A program made the position numbers and the translations under genes. 64,000 nucleotides of DNA from Sphingomonas hylomeconis (GTDB lineage: Bacteria > Pseudomonadota > Alphaproteobacteria > Sphingomonadales > Sphingomonadaceae): positions 124,001 to 188,000 of the forward strand of contig NZ_JANQBK010000015.1 in assembly GCF_025370105.1 (NCBI RefSeq), given 5' to 3'. How positions within the stretch are numbered: the stretch's first letter is position 1; each line of letters begins with the position of its first letter. This document shows, piece by piece, positions 24,854 to 32,664 of this stretch. Below the pieces are notes generated by a model. The model searched no databases. It saw only the letters and a list, made by a program, of their open reading frames with translations, and had not been told where the DNA came from.

Positions 24854-25633
24854 TCACATCAGCGTGTCGATGATCCCGCCATCGACGCGCAGCGCCGCGC
24901 CCGTCGTCGCCGCCGCCTGCGGCGAAGCGACATAGACGACCATGTTGGCGACTTCCTCGACCGTCGCGGCGCGGCGGATCAGCGAGCCCGAGCGATGCTC
25001 GACGACGAAATCGGCCGCGACCTGCTCGATCGGCCGGCCGGTCCGCGCGCGCTCCTCCTCCAGCATCGCCTGCACGCCCTCCGACAATGTCGGCCCGGGC
25101 AGCACCGAATTGACCGTCACGCCGGTGCCGGCCATACGCTTGGCCAGTCCGCGCGCCAGCGCCGCATCGGCCGTCTTGCTGACGCCGTAATGGATCATCT
25201 CGACCGGGATGCTGAAGCCCGATTCGGAGCCGAGCAGCACGAAGCGCCCCCAGCCCGCTTGCTCCATCCCCGGCAGGTAATGCCGCGCCAGCCGCACGCC
25301 CGCCATCACGTTGATCTGCCAGTGTCGATCCCAGGTGGCATCGTCGGTGGCGAAGAAATCGGATGGCTGGAAGATGCCGAGATTGCTCACCACGATATCC
25401 GCCCGGGGTTCGGCCGCGATCAGTGCCGCATGGCCCTCGGCGCTGCCGAGATCGGCCGCCACGCCGCGCGCATCGCCGCCGAGCGCGGCGACCGCGGCAT
25501 CGACCTTGGCCGCGGTGCGGCCGTTGACGATCACGGTCGCGCCCGCCTCCGCCAGCCCCTTGGCGATGGCCAAGCCGATGCCTTCGGTCGAACCGGTAAC
25601 GAGCGCGGTCTTGCCGCTGAGGTCGATCTTCAT
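24854..25633 (-). CDS. SDR family oxidoreductase (classical)
   Basis: NAD(P)-dependent dehydrogenase of 259 residues. It shows TGSTEGIG (dinucleotide loop), VSNLGIF in place of the usual NNAG, the catalytic Ser in LLGSESGFSIP, Tyr-x3-Lys as YGVSK, and a C-terminal ALRVDGGIIDTLM. The loop TEGIG instead of SxGIG and the NLG motif mark a subgroup annotated as 3-oxoacyl-ACP-reductase-like oxidoreductases. The substrate cannot be predicted. It stands alone on the minus strand and does not belong clearly to the island. Confidence 0.88.
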   Translation of the reverse strand: MKIDLSGKTALVTGSTEGIGLAIAKGLAEAGATVIVNGRTAAKVDAAVAALGGDARGVAADLGSAEGHAALIAAEPRADIVVSNLGIFQPSDFFATDDATWDRHWQINVMAGVRLARHYLPGMEQAGWGRFVLLGSESGFSIPVEMIHYGVSKTADAALARGLAKRMAGTGVTVNSVLPGPTLSEGVQAMLEEERARTGRPIEQVAADFVVEHRSGSLIRRAATVEEVANMVVYVASPQAAATTGAALRVDGGIIDTLM

Positions 25634-25755
25634 GAATGGTCTCCGGTTGGCGCCGCCTGAGGCAGCGCGAAACCGGCGATATGGGGAGAGCCGCGCCGCG
25701 CGTTAAGAGGCGCGCGCCAGCTCCGTTGCTGCCACACCCTCCCGCGATCGTCGCG

Positions 25756-26019
25756 CTAGAGCGCCGTCGCCAGCGTGATCGCGCCGAGCACAACGCCCGG
25801 GAAATTGGCCACCGCGATCGGCCAGTCGCGCTTGGTCTTGAGCAGGCCGTAGGCGGTCCACAGCCCGCAATTGACGATCGTCGCGATCGGCTGGAGCATC
25901 GATCCCGGATGGCCGGCGAGATTGAGCCGGATCTGATCGATATAGGACAGATACATCACGATCGCCGTGACGGTGGCGATCCAGCCCAGGATCGTGATGG
26001 CGCGTTCGTTCAAGTCCAA
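25756..26019 (-). CDS. SemiSWEET family sugar transporter (PQ-loop)
   Basis: An 87-residue membrane protein with three hydrophobic segments, the size of bacterial SemiSWEETs, which dimerise to form a sugar uniporter. Family marks are GWIATVTAIVMYLSYIDQI in the first helix, GSMLQPIATIVNCGLWTAYG with the conserved Asn in the second and third, and RDWPIAVANFPG at the end. The start at 26019 lies five bases from a perfect 14-base inverted repeat (26024-26064), which could control it. Confidence 0.88.
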   Translation of the reverse strand: MDLNERAITILGWIATVTAIVMYLSYIDQIRLNLAGHPGSMLQPIATIVNCGLWTAYGLLKTKRDWPIAVANFPGVVLGAITLATAL

Positions 26020-26023
26020 TTCC

Positions 26024-26064
26024 CGGAGACTGACATAAGCCGGCCTAACCTATGTCAGTCTCCG
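26024..26064. repeat. Perfect 14-base inverted repeat between SemiSWEET and ABC-F genes
   Basis: Arms CGGAGACTGACATA (26024-26037) and TATGTCAGTCTCCG (26051-26064) flank 13 bases. It fills nearly the whole 52-base space after the ABC-F stop and before the SemiSWEET start, both on the minus strand. No T-run follows, so it is either a processing hairpin or a large operator. Confidence 0.7.
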
Positions 26065-26071
26065 ATGTTCC

Positions 26072-27934
26072 TTACGCCGCCTGTTCGACCGCCTCGCTGG
26101 CCTCGAGCCACGCCGCTTCCGCTGCCTCCAGCTTGGCGGCAACCTCGCCGCGGCGTTTGGAAAGCTCGCCCATCGACAGCTTCTTGAGATAGCTTTCCGC
26201 CTTGGCCGGATCGAACATCGCCAGATCGAGCGCGCGCAGTTCGGCGGTCAGCTTGACCGTCTTCGCTTCGGCTTCCTGCGCCGACTTCTTCAGGTCGCCG
26301 ACCTTCTCGCGCGCCTGCGCGGCGGCCTTCTTGTCCTTCTTGCCGTATTTCTGGCCGTCATTCTTGGGCTGGTTCTTGCCCAGGATGAAGTCGGTATAAT
26401 CCTCCAGGCTGCCGCCATATTCGTTGGCCTGCCCGGCATCGACCAGCACCAGCCGATCGGCGGTCAGCTCGATCATGTGGCGATCATGGCTGACGATGAC
26501 CACCGCGCCGGTATAGGCGTTGAGCGCCTGCACCAGCGCCTCGCGCGCATCGACGTCGAGATGGTTGGTCGGTTCGTCGAGGATCAGCATGTGCGGCGCG
26601 TCGCGCGTGATCAGCGCCAGCGCCAGCCGCGCACGCTCGCCGCCCGAAAGCTTGCCGACCTTGGTCGTCGCCTTCTCGCCGGAAAAGCCGAACCGCCCGA
26701 GCTGCCCGCGCACCGCGGCGGGCGTCTTGCCCTTCATCAGATGCGCCATATGCTCGACTGGCGTGTCCTCGGTATCGAGTTCCTCGACCTGATACTGGGT
26801 GAAGTATCCGACGCGCATCTTGCCCGAGACGGCGATCTCGCCATCCATCGGCGTCAGCTGCGCGGCGAGCAGCCGCGCGAGCGTCGTCTTGCCGTTGCCG
26901 TTGCGGCCGAGCAAGGCGACGCGATCGTCGGGATCGAGCCGGAGGTTCAGCCGCTGCAGGATCGGCTTGCCCTCGGTATAGCCGACGCTCGCCATATCGA
27001 GCGTGACAAGCGGCGGGCGCAGTTCCTCGGGATTGGGAAAGTCGAACGACAGCGTCGGATCGTCTGCCATCGCGGCGATCGGCTGCATCTTGGCGAGCAT
27101 CTTCTGGCGTGACTGTGCCTGCTTGGCGGTCGAGGCGCGGGCGGAATTCTTGGCGATATATTCCTGCAGCTTGCTGCGCTGCGCGTCCTGGCTGGCCTTG
27201 GCTGCGGCGAGCTGCGCCGCACGCTCGGCGCGCTGGCGCTCGAACGAATCGTAGCCGCCCGAATAGAGGAACACCTTGCCGCCTTCGAGATGCAGGATGT
27301 TGTCGACCACGTTGTTGAGCAGATCGCGTTCGTGGCTGATGATCACGATCATGTTGGGATAGGCTTTGAGGAAATTTTCCAGCCACAGCGTCGCTTCGAG
27401 ATCGAGATGGTTCGACGGCTCGTCGAGCAGCAGCAGATCGGGCTCGGAGAACAGCAGCGCCGCCAGCGCGACGCGCATCTTCCAGCCGCCCGAATAGCTG
27501 TCGAGCGGGCGGTTCTGCATTTCCTCGTCGAAGCCCAGGCCCACCAGGATGCTCGCGGCGCGCGCCGGCGCGGTATAGGCGTCGATCGCCATCAGCCGTT
27601 CGTAGACTTCGCCGAGCCGATCGGGATCCTCGCATGTCTCGCTCTCGGCGAGCAGCGTGGCGCGCTCCTTGTCGGCCTCCAGCACCGTCTCGATCGGCGT
27701 GGTCTGGCCGTGCGGCGCTTCCTGCTGGAGATAGCCGATGCGCGTCTTCTTCGGCATCTCGATCTCGCCATCGTCGGGCTCAAGCTGGCCGATCATGACC
27801 TTCATCAGCGTCGATTTGCCCGCGCCGTTGCGCCCGATCAGCCCGACACGGCTTTTCGGCGGCAGCGTCGCGCTGGCGCGGTCGAGGATCATGCGCCCGC
27901 CCAGGCGCACCGTGATACCATTGATATTCAGCAT
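26072..27934 (-). CDS. ABC-F family ATP-binding protein (Uup/YheS-like)
   Basis: A 620-residue soluble protein with two ABC ATPase domains and no membrane part. Domain 1 has Walker A GRNGAGKST, signature SGGWKMR (variant of LSGGQ) and Walker B LLLLDEPSNHLD. Domain 2 has GRNGNGKTT, LSGGERAR and LILDEPTNHLD. A charged linker between them (RQRAERAAQLAAAKASQ) is the ABC-F interdomain helix pair. A Lys/Glu/Ala-rich coiled coil forms the C-terminal 100 residues, as in Uup and YheS. ABC-F proteins act on ribosomes during translation or on replication intermediates. The ATG at 27934 begins the conserved MLNINGITVRLGG strand. The frame upstream is noise that overlaps the divergent gene. Confidence 0.92.
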   Translation of the reverse strand: MLNINGITVRLGGRMILDRASATLPPKSRVGLIGRNGAGKSTLMKVMIGQLEPDDGEIEMPKKTRIGYLQQEAPHGQTTPIETVLEADKERATLLAESETCEDPDRLGEVYERLMAIDAYTAPARAASILVGLGFDEEMQNRPLDSYSGGWKMRVALAALLFSEPDLLLLDEPSNHLDLEATLWLENFLKAYPNMIVIISHERDLLNNVVDNILHLEGGKVFLYSGGYDSFERQRAERAAQLAAAKASQDAQRSKLQEYIAKNSARASTAKQAQSRQKMLAKMQPIAAMADDPTLSFDFPNPEELRPPLVTLDMASVGYTEGKPILQRLNLRLDPDDRVALLGRNGNGKTTLARLLAAQLTPMDGEIAVSGKMRVGYFTQYQVEELDTEDTPVEHMAHLMKGKTPAAVRGQLGRFGFSGEKATTKVGKLSGGERARLALALITRDAPHMLILDEPTNHLDVDAREALVQALNAYTGAVVIVSHDRHMIELTADRLVLVDAGQANEYGGSLEDYTDFILGKNQPKNDGQKYGKKDKKAAAQAREKVGDLKKSAQEAEAKTVKLTAELRALDLAMFDPAKAESYLKKLSMGELSKRRGEVAAKLEAAEAAWLEASEAVEQAA

Positions 27935-28010
27935 GGGCGGCCCCCTAGCACAGGGTAGCGCTTGCCCCAAGAGGCCGAGCGCATCACATGGGCAGGATGA
28001 GGAAACCATC

Positions 28011-28478
28011 ATGAGCGTCGCGTTTCGGCGGGACAGTGACGAAGAGGTGCTCGAGCCCAAGTTCGAGATGCCGATCGCGCCGGGGCCGAATCTGGTCACC
28101 GCGCGGGGCCTGCGGTTGCTGAACGAAAAGGTGATCGAGATCCAGGCGGCGGTGGCCGCGGCGACGGAGGACGGCGCGCGCGACGAGCTGAAGCGCACGC
28201 TGCGCTACTGGCATACCCGCCAGACCACCGCCGAGCTGGCGCCGGCGCCGGCGCCGGGCGTTGTCGGGATTGGTTCGAGCGTCACGGTGCGGATGAATCG
28301 GGCCGAGCGCGTGATCCATATCGTCGGTGGCGACGAGGCCGCCCCCGCTTCGGGGCTGGTCGGCTTCCAGGCGCCGCTGCCGCAGGCGCTGATCGGCGCG
28401 GAAGTGGGCGAGCGGGTGGAATTCAACGGCGTGGCGGACGCGATAGAGATCCTCGCCATCGAGCATCAAGGAGACTGA
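28011..28478 (+). CDS. GreA/GreB family protein with shortened coiled-coil arm
   Basis: A 155-residue protein with the C-terminal FKBP-like domain of Gre factors (VVGIGSSVTVRMNRAERVIHIVGGDEA, then GLVGFQAPLPQALIGAEVGERVEFN). The N-terminal helical hairpin is only about 45 residues (GLRLLNEKVIEIQAAV to RYWHTRQTTAEL), about a dozen shorter than in the GreB of this window at 43257. The acidic Asp-Glu tip that GreA and GreB place in the RNA polymerase active site is not visible. It is therefore more likely an Rnk- or Gfh1-like competitor or regulator than a cleavage factor. It starts with ATG at 28011 after ATGAGGAAACC. The 59-residue gene follows after one base. Confidence 0.8.
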   Translation: MSVAFRRDSDEEVLEPKFEMPIAPGPNLVTARGLRLLNEKVIEIQAAVAAATEDGARDELKRTLRYWHTRQTTAELAPAPAPGVVGIGSSVTVRMNRAERVIHIVGGDEAAPASGLVGFQAPLPQALIGAEVGERVEFNGVADAIEILAIEHQGD

Positions 28479-28479
28479 C

Positions 28480-28659
28480 GTGGCTGAGAAATTCGAACGA
28501 CATCGCCAGCCCTGGACGCAGGACGAGATCCAGAAACTGCATACCTTGGCCAAGAAAGGCATGGGGCTCAAATCGATCGCCAAAGCGCTGACCCGCACCG
28601 AGGAATCGGTCAAGGACAAGGCCAAGGCGGATAGCCTCAACATCGCGAAATTGCGCTGA
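28480..28659 (+). CDS. 59-residue SANT/Myb-like small protein
   Basis: Small basic protein starting at GTG 28480, with AAGGAG six bases upstream. It reads WTQDEIQKLHTLAKKGMGLKS followed by IAKALTRTEESVKDKAKADSL. This is a helix-turn-helix of the SANT/Myb type, similar to the N-terminal part of GcrA-like proteins and to short DNA-binding adaptors. The start lies one base after the stop of the Gre-like gene, so the two are co-transcribed. A DNA- or polymerase-binding role together with the Gre-like protein is an inference. A family C repeat begins five bases after its stop. Confidence 0.72.
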   Translation: MAEKFERHRQPWTQDEIQKLHTLAKKGMGLKSIAKALTRTEESVKDKAKADSLNIAKLR

Positions 28660-28664
28660 CCTGA

Positions 28665-28789
28665 CTCCCCTCCCTGCAAGGGAGGGGTTGGGGGTGGGTA
28701 GACGGATGCGCTACGGTTAGGCCACAGCGCGCCGTTGCCGGACACCCGGACCCGACCCACCCCCAGCCCCTCCCTTGCAGGGAGGGGAG
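28665..28789. repeat. Paired REP-like palindromes, family C
   Basis: CCCCTCCCTGCAAGGGAGGGG followed by TTGGGGGTGGG (28665-28698), and the inverse CCCACCCCCAGCCCC through GGGAGGGGA (28756-28789). The element fills most of the first half of the 326-base gap after the small gene. A further C/G-rich piece at 28806-28830 (CCCCCCTCTCCCC) may be a fragment. The element may end transcription of the Gre-like operon. Confidence 0.75.
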
Positions 28790-28863
28790 CGAGAAGTTGG
28801 TCCTGCCCCCCCTCTCCCCGCCGAGGGAGAATAGTGAAATTGAACCGCGCTTCCCACCTTACC

Positions 28864-28964
28864 ATCCCGGCGGACGCCGGGGCCCAGGCGCGAAGGTAGT
28901 TGTAACGGCGCGCAACACCCGCCAACCCCTGCCTCCCGACTGGGCCCCGGCGTCCGCCGGGGTA
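28864..28964. repeat. Paired REP-like palindromes, family B, copy 2
   Basis: ATCCCGGCG-GA-CGCCGGGG followed by CCCA at 28864-28886, and TGGG followed by CCCCGGCG-TC-CGCCGGGG at 28941-28964. It matches the element at 15111-15210. It lies 21 bases before the flavoprotein start, next to the family C element; together they explain the 326-base gap. Confidence 0.75.
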
Positions 28965-28985
28965 GTGTTCAGCGTAGGATAAAGC

Positions 28986-30167
28986 GTGCCCCACCCCCTC
29001 CCCTATGACGCGATCATCCTCGGCGCTGGCGCCGCCGGGCTGATGTGCGCCGCCACCGCCGGCCAGCGGGGAAAGCGCGTGCTGCTCGTCGATCACGCCG
29101 ACGCGCCAGGCAAAAAGATCCTCATCTCCGGCGGCGGCCGATGCAATTTCACCAACCTGCACACCGCGCCCGACCGCTACATTTCCGCCAACCCGCATTT
29201 CGCCAAGTCGGCGCTCGGCCGCTACACCGCGCAGGATTTCCTCGCTTTGGTCGAGAAACACGGCATCGCCTGGCACGAAAAGACGCTCGGCCAGCTATTC
29301 TGTGATGGCTCGGCCAAGCAGATCGTCGCCATGCTGCTCGACGAATGCGATGCGGGGAATGTCGAGCATGTGCTGGGCCAGAGCATCACCGCGATCGACC
29401 ATTCCGACGGACTGTTCCGCGTGACTCTGGGGGGCCGGGAAGTATCCGCCACCTCGCTGGTCCTCGCCACCGGCGGCCCCTCGATCCCCAAGATGGGCGC
29501 GACCGGCTTCGCCTATGAGGTCGCGCGGCAGTTCGGCCTCAAGGTCGTCGAGCCACGCCCCGCGCTCGTGCCGCTGACGCTCGGCGGCGACGAGATCCTG
29601 TTCCGCGAATTGTCCGGCGTCGCCACCGAAGTGGTCGCCAAATGCGGCAAGACCGGGTTTCGCGAAGCGGCGCTGTTCACGCATCGCGGCCTGTCCGGCC
29701 CGGCGATCCTGCAGATTTCGAGCTATTGGCGCGGCGCCGAGACGATCGGCATCGATTTTCTTCCTGCACAGCGATCCGGCTGGCTCACCGCCGCCAAACG
29801 CGCCAAACCGCGTGGCCAGATCGGCGCCGCGCTGGCCGCGCAATTGCCCGGCCGGCTGGCCGAAACCCTCGCCCAACGCCTTGAATTGTCGGGCGAACTG
29901 CACAACATCAAGGATAGCGTCCTGAACGACGCCGAGCGTCGCCTGGCCGATTGGCGCTTCTCCCCCAACGGCACCGAAGGCTATGCGAAAGCCGAGGTAA
30001 CGGTCGGCGGAATCAGCACCGCCGAGCTGTCATCGCAAACAATGCAAGCCAAACGCGTAGAAAACCTGTATGCGATCGGCGAAGCGGTCGATGTCACAGG
30101 GTGGCTGGGCGGCTACAACTTTCAATGGGCATGGGCGAGCGGATGGGCCGCGGGCCAGTCCATCTGA
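28986..30167 (+). CDS. NAD(P)/FAD-dependent oxidoreductase, HI0933/YhiN (BaiN-like) family
   Basis: Flavoprotein of 393 residues. The FAD motif is AIILGAGAAGLMCAATAG. The family-specific loop is GKKILISGGGRCNFTN. LVLATGGPSIPKMGATGFAYEVA and the C-terminal GEAVDVTGWLGGYNFQWAWASGWAAG complete the signature. The length is normal for the family. BaiN of gut clostridia acts on bile-acid intermediates, but most members have no known substrate, so no function is inferred from that name. The start is GTG 28986, right after a family B repeat. The helicase gene follows after 65 bases. Confidence 0.9.
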   Translation: MPHPLPYDAIILGAGAAGLMCAATAGQRGKRVLLVDHADAPGKKILISGGGRCNFTNLHTAPDRYISANPHFAKSALGRYTAQDFLALVEKHGIAWHEKTLGQLFCDGSAKQIVAMLLDECDAGNVEHVLGQSITAIDHSDGLFRVTLGGREVSATSLVLATGGPSIPKMGATGFAYEVARQFGLKVVEPRPALVPLTLGGDEILFRELSGVATEVVAKCGKTGFREAALFTHRGLSGPAILQISSYWRGAETIGIDFLPAQRSGWLTAAKRAKPRGQIGAALAAQLPGRLAETLAQRLELSGELHNIKDSVLNDAERRLADWRFSPNGTEGYAKAEVTVGGISTAELSSQTMQAKRVENLYAIGEAVDVTGWLGGYNFQWAWASGWAAGQSI

Positions 30168-30182
30168 CAGCCTGACAACGCC

Positions 30183-30213
30183 GATGCGCGATTGCCGTGG
30201 TGGCAAGCGCATC
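30183..30213 (+). promoter_or_regulatory. Hairpin in the leader of the RNA helicase gene
   Basis: GATGCGC pairs with GCGCATC and TTGCC with GGCAA around a GTGGT loop, with a two-base bulge. It lies 20 bases before the helicase ATG. No T-run follows, so it is more likely a leader structure than a terminator. RNA helicase leaders are often structured, but a link to cold or autoregulation is only a guess. Confidence 0.4.
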
Positions 30214-30232
30214 CACTAAATTTGAGAGAACC

Positions 30233-31960
30233 ATGCCTTTTTCAGCACTTCCCCCGCTTCTTACCGAAGCGCTCACCGAACGCGGCTATGCCGCCCCCAC
30301 CCCGGTCCAGGCCGGCGTCCTCGAGCCCGAGGCGATCGGCCGCGATCTGCTCGTCTCCGCGCAGACCGGCTCTGGCAAGACCGTTGCCTTCGGCCTCGCC
30401 ATGGCCGCGCAGCTGCTCGAGGAAGATGGTCGTCTGCCACAAAAGGGCCCGCTGGCGCTGGTCATCGCCCCGACCCGCGAACTCGCGCTGCAGGTCAGCC
30501 GTGAGCTGATGTGGCTCTATGCCAAGACCGGCGGGCGCATCGTCACCTGCGTCGGCGGCATGGATGCGTCCAAGGAGCGCCGCGCGCTGGCGCACGGCGC
30601 GCATATCGTCGTCGGCACGCCGGGCCGCCTGCGCGATCACCTCGAGCGTGGCGCGCTCGACCTGTCCAGCCTGCGCGTCGCTGTGCTCGACGAGGCCGAC
30701 GAGATGCTCGACATGGGCTTCCGCGAAGATCTCGAGCAGATCCTCGATGGCACGCCGACCGAGCGCCGCACGATGATGTTCTCGGCCACGATCCCCAAGA
30801 CGATCGCCGCGCTCGCCAAGCGCTACCAGCGCGATGCGGTGCGCATCTCGACCGTCGGCGAGGATCGCGGTCATGGCGACATCTCCTATCAGGCCGTCAC
30901 CTGTGCGCCGGCCGATATCGAGAATGTCGTGGTCAACCTGCTCCGCTTCCACGAGGCGGAAACGGCGATGCTATTCTGCGCCACGCGCGACAATGTCCGC
31001 CATCTCCATGCCGGGCTGATCGAGCGCGGGTTCAGCGCCGTCGCCTTGTCGGGCGAGCATAGCCAGAACGAGCGTAACGCGGCCTTGCAGGCACTGCGCG
31101 ATCAGCGTGCGCGCATCTGCGTCGCTACCGACGTCGCCGCGCGCGGCATCGATTTGCCGACGCTCAGCCTCGTCGTTCATGTCGAGCTGCCGCGCGATGC
31201 CGAGACGTTGCAGCATCGCTCGGGCCGCACCGGCCGCGCCGGCCGCAAGGGCACGGCGATCCTGATCGTTCCCTATCCGCGCCGTCGCCGCGTCGAATCA
31301 ATGCTTAAGGGTGCGCGGATCAACGCCGACTGGATCAACCCGCCGACGCTGGAGGATATTCGCGAGAAGGATCGCGAGCGCCTGTTGACCGTGCTGATGG
31401 AAGAGGTCGAGATCGACGAGGGCGATCGCGTGCTCGGCGCGAAATTGCTCGAAACCAAGAGCCCCGAGGATATCGCGGCCTTGCTGGTCCGCGCACACCG
31501 CGCGCGCATGCCAGTGGCCGAGGAGCTGATCGGCTCGGGCAAGGAAGCCCCCGGATCGGCCCCGCGCAACGATGGTCACCGCGAAGGCTTCGAGGACATC
31601 GTCTGGTTCCGCATGGATATCGGCCGTCGTCAGAATGCCGATCCGCGCTGGCTGCTGCCGCTGATCTGCCGCCGTGGGCACATCACCAAGAACGAGATCG
31701 GCGCGATCCGCATCGCGGCGACCGAAACCATGTTCCAGGTGCCGCGCGCGATCGTCGGCAAGTTCATCGCCTCGGTGGCGCGGACGGCCAATTTCGAGGG
31801 CCAGGACGAAAATGCGATCCGCATCGAACAGGTCGATGGCGAGCCGCATGCCGCGGCGCACCGTCCGCGCCTGACGCCCAGCGCGCGCCCGAGCGGCCCG
31901 GCACCGACCCGGCATGCGCCGAAGCAGGGCTATCGCCGGACCAACGACCGACAGCGATAA
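30233..31960 (+). CDS. DEAD-box ATP-dependent RNA helicase with DbpA RNA-binding domain
   Basis: RNA helicase of 575 residues. Motifs in order are the Q motif region (GYAAPTPVQAGVL), AQTGSGKT (Walker A), APTRELALQ, VGTPGRL, VLDEADEMLDMGF (DEAD), FSATIP (SAT), ATDVAARGIDLP and HRSGRTGRAGRKG. The C-terminal part (VWFRMDIGRRQNADPRWLLP to NAIRIEQVDG) is a DbpA-type RNA-binding domain. A basic tail rich in Arg and Pro follows. DbpA and its relatives remodel 23S rRNA during large-subunit assembly; DeaD/CsdA-type proteins share this architecture and act in the cold. The ATG at 30233 is preceded by GAGAGAA. The upstream in-frame GTG belongs to the leader. Confidence 0.94.
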   Translation: MPFSALPPLLTEALTERGYAAPTPVQAGVLEPEAIGRDLLVSAQTGSGKTVAFGLAMAAQLLEEDGRLPQKGPLALVIAPTRELALQVSRELMWLYAKTGGRIVTCVGGMDASKERRALAHGAHIVVGTPGRLRDHLERGALDLSSLRVAVLDEADEMLDMGFREDLEQILDGTPTERRTMMFSATIPKTIAALAKRYQRDAVRISTVGEDRGHGDISYQAVTCAPADIENVVVNLLRFHEAETAMLFCATRDNVRHLHAGLIERGFSAVALSGEHSQNERNAALQALRDQRARICVATDVAARGIDLPTLSLVVHVELPRDAETLQHRSGRTGRAGRKGTAILIVPYPRRRRVESMLKGARINADWINPPTLEDIREKDRERLLTVLMEEVEIDEGDRVLGAKLLETKSPEDIAALLVRAHRARMPVAEELIGSGKEAPGSAPRNDGHREGFEDIVWFRMDIGRRQNADPRWLLPLICRRGHITKNEIGAIRIAATETMFQVPRAIVGKFIASVARTANFEGQDENAIRIEQVDGEPHAAAHRPRLTPSARPSGPAPTRHAPKQGYRRTNDRQR

Positions 31961-31980
31961 AACGCAGCACTTTTGGTGTT

Positions 31981-32051
31981 CTCCCGCGAAAGCGGGAGCC
32001 CAGGATCATGAACGATATCGCTTGTGACCCTGGGCTCCTGCTTTCGCAGGA
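31981..32051. repeat. Paired REP-like palindromes, family A, copy 2
   Basis: CTCCCGC-GAAA-GCGGGAG at 31981-31998 and TCCTGC-TTTC-GCAGGA at 32036-32051, with CCCAGGA and TGTGACCCTGGG in the spacer. It lies between the helicase and DUF188 genes, and the ribosome binding site of the latter (GAGGT) begins soon after it. Confidence 0.8.
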
Positions 32052-32068
32052 AAACAGCGAGGTATTGA

Positions 32069-32536
32069 ATGGACGACGTGACCAATCCTCTCCGCATCCT
32101 CGTCGACGGCGACGCCTGCCCGGTGAAGGACGAGATCTACCGCGTCGCCTATCGCACCGAAATTCCCGTCACGATCGTCGCCAACAGCCATTTCCGCATT
32201 CCCGCGCATCCGCTGATCGACCGTGTCGTGGTCAGCGACGGCTTCGATGCGGCGGACGACTGGATCGCCGACCGGTCGACGCCCAAATCGATCGTCGTCA
32301 CTGCCGATATCCTTCTTGCGGACCGCTGCCTCAAGGCCGGCGCCACGGTGCTTGGCCCCACTGGCCGGCCCTTCACCAATGCCTCGATCGGCGGCGCCAT
32401 CGCAACGCGCGCGATCATGGCAGATCTGCGCGCTGGCGGCGACGCGATCGGCGGCCCTGCGCCGTTCGGCAAGGCGGATCGCTCGCGCTTCCTGTCCGCT
32501 CTCGATGCCGCGATCGTTCGGTTACGCCGTTTATAA
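32069..32536 (+). CDS. YaiI/YqxD family protein (DUF188)
   Basis: A 155-residue protein of the UPF0178/DUF188 family, which has a PIN-like nuclease fold. Family blocks are ILVDGDACPVKDEIYRVA, VANSHFRIP, DAADDWIAD and VVTADILLADRCLKAGA, followed by GPTGRPFTNASIG. The conserved Asp residues in the first and third blocks are consistent with a metal site, but activity is not established for the family. The ATG at 32069 has GAGGT six bases upstream. The stop codon lies within a perfect palindrome at 32527-32540. Confidence 0.92.
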   Translation: MDDVTNPLRILVDGDACPVKDEIYRVAYRTEIPVTIVANSHFRIPAHPLIDRVVVSDGFDAADDWIADRSTPKSIVVTADILLADRCLKAGATVLGPTGRPFTNASIGGAIATRAIMADLRAGGDAIGGPAPFGKADRSRFLSALDAAIVRLRRL

Positions 32537-32651
32537 ACGGTGAGTTTCGCAACGGTATACCGATGTAACCGTCGCCGTTGGAACGACTTAGCCCCGCACG
32601 GGTTTGACGTTGCGGAAGCGGACTGCCATCGCGGTGTCAGCCTTTATAAAG
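32527..32651. promoter_or_regulatory. Promoter region of the RND efflux operon with two related palindromes
   Basis: CCGTTTATAAACGG (32527-32540, a perfect 14-base palindrome followed by TG) and CTTTATAAAG (32642-32651, followed by CGGTG) share the core TTTATAAA and the right flank CGGTG. Between them CGGTATACCG (32553-32562) is another perfect palindrome. Such sites are typical of TetR- or MarR-type control of efflux pumps. No regulator gene lies beside the operon. Confidence 0.5.
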
Positions 32652-32664
32652 CGGTGGAACCAGA

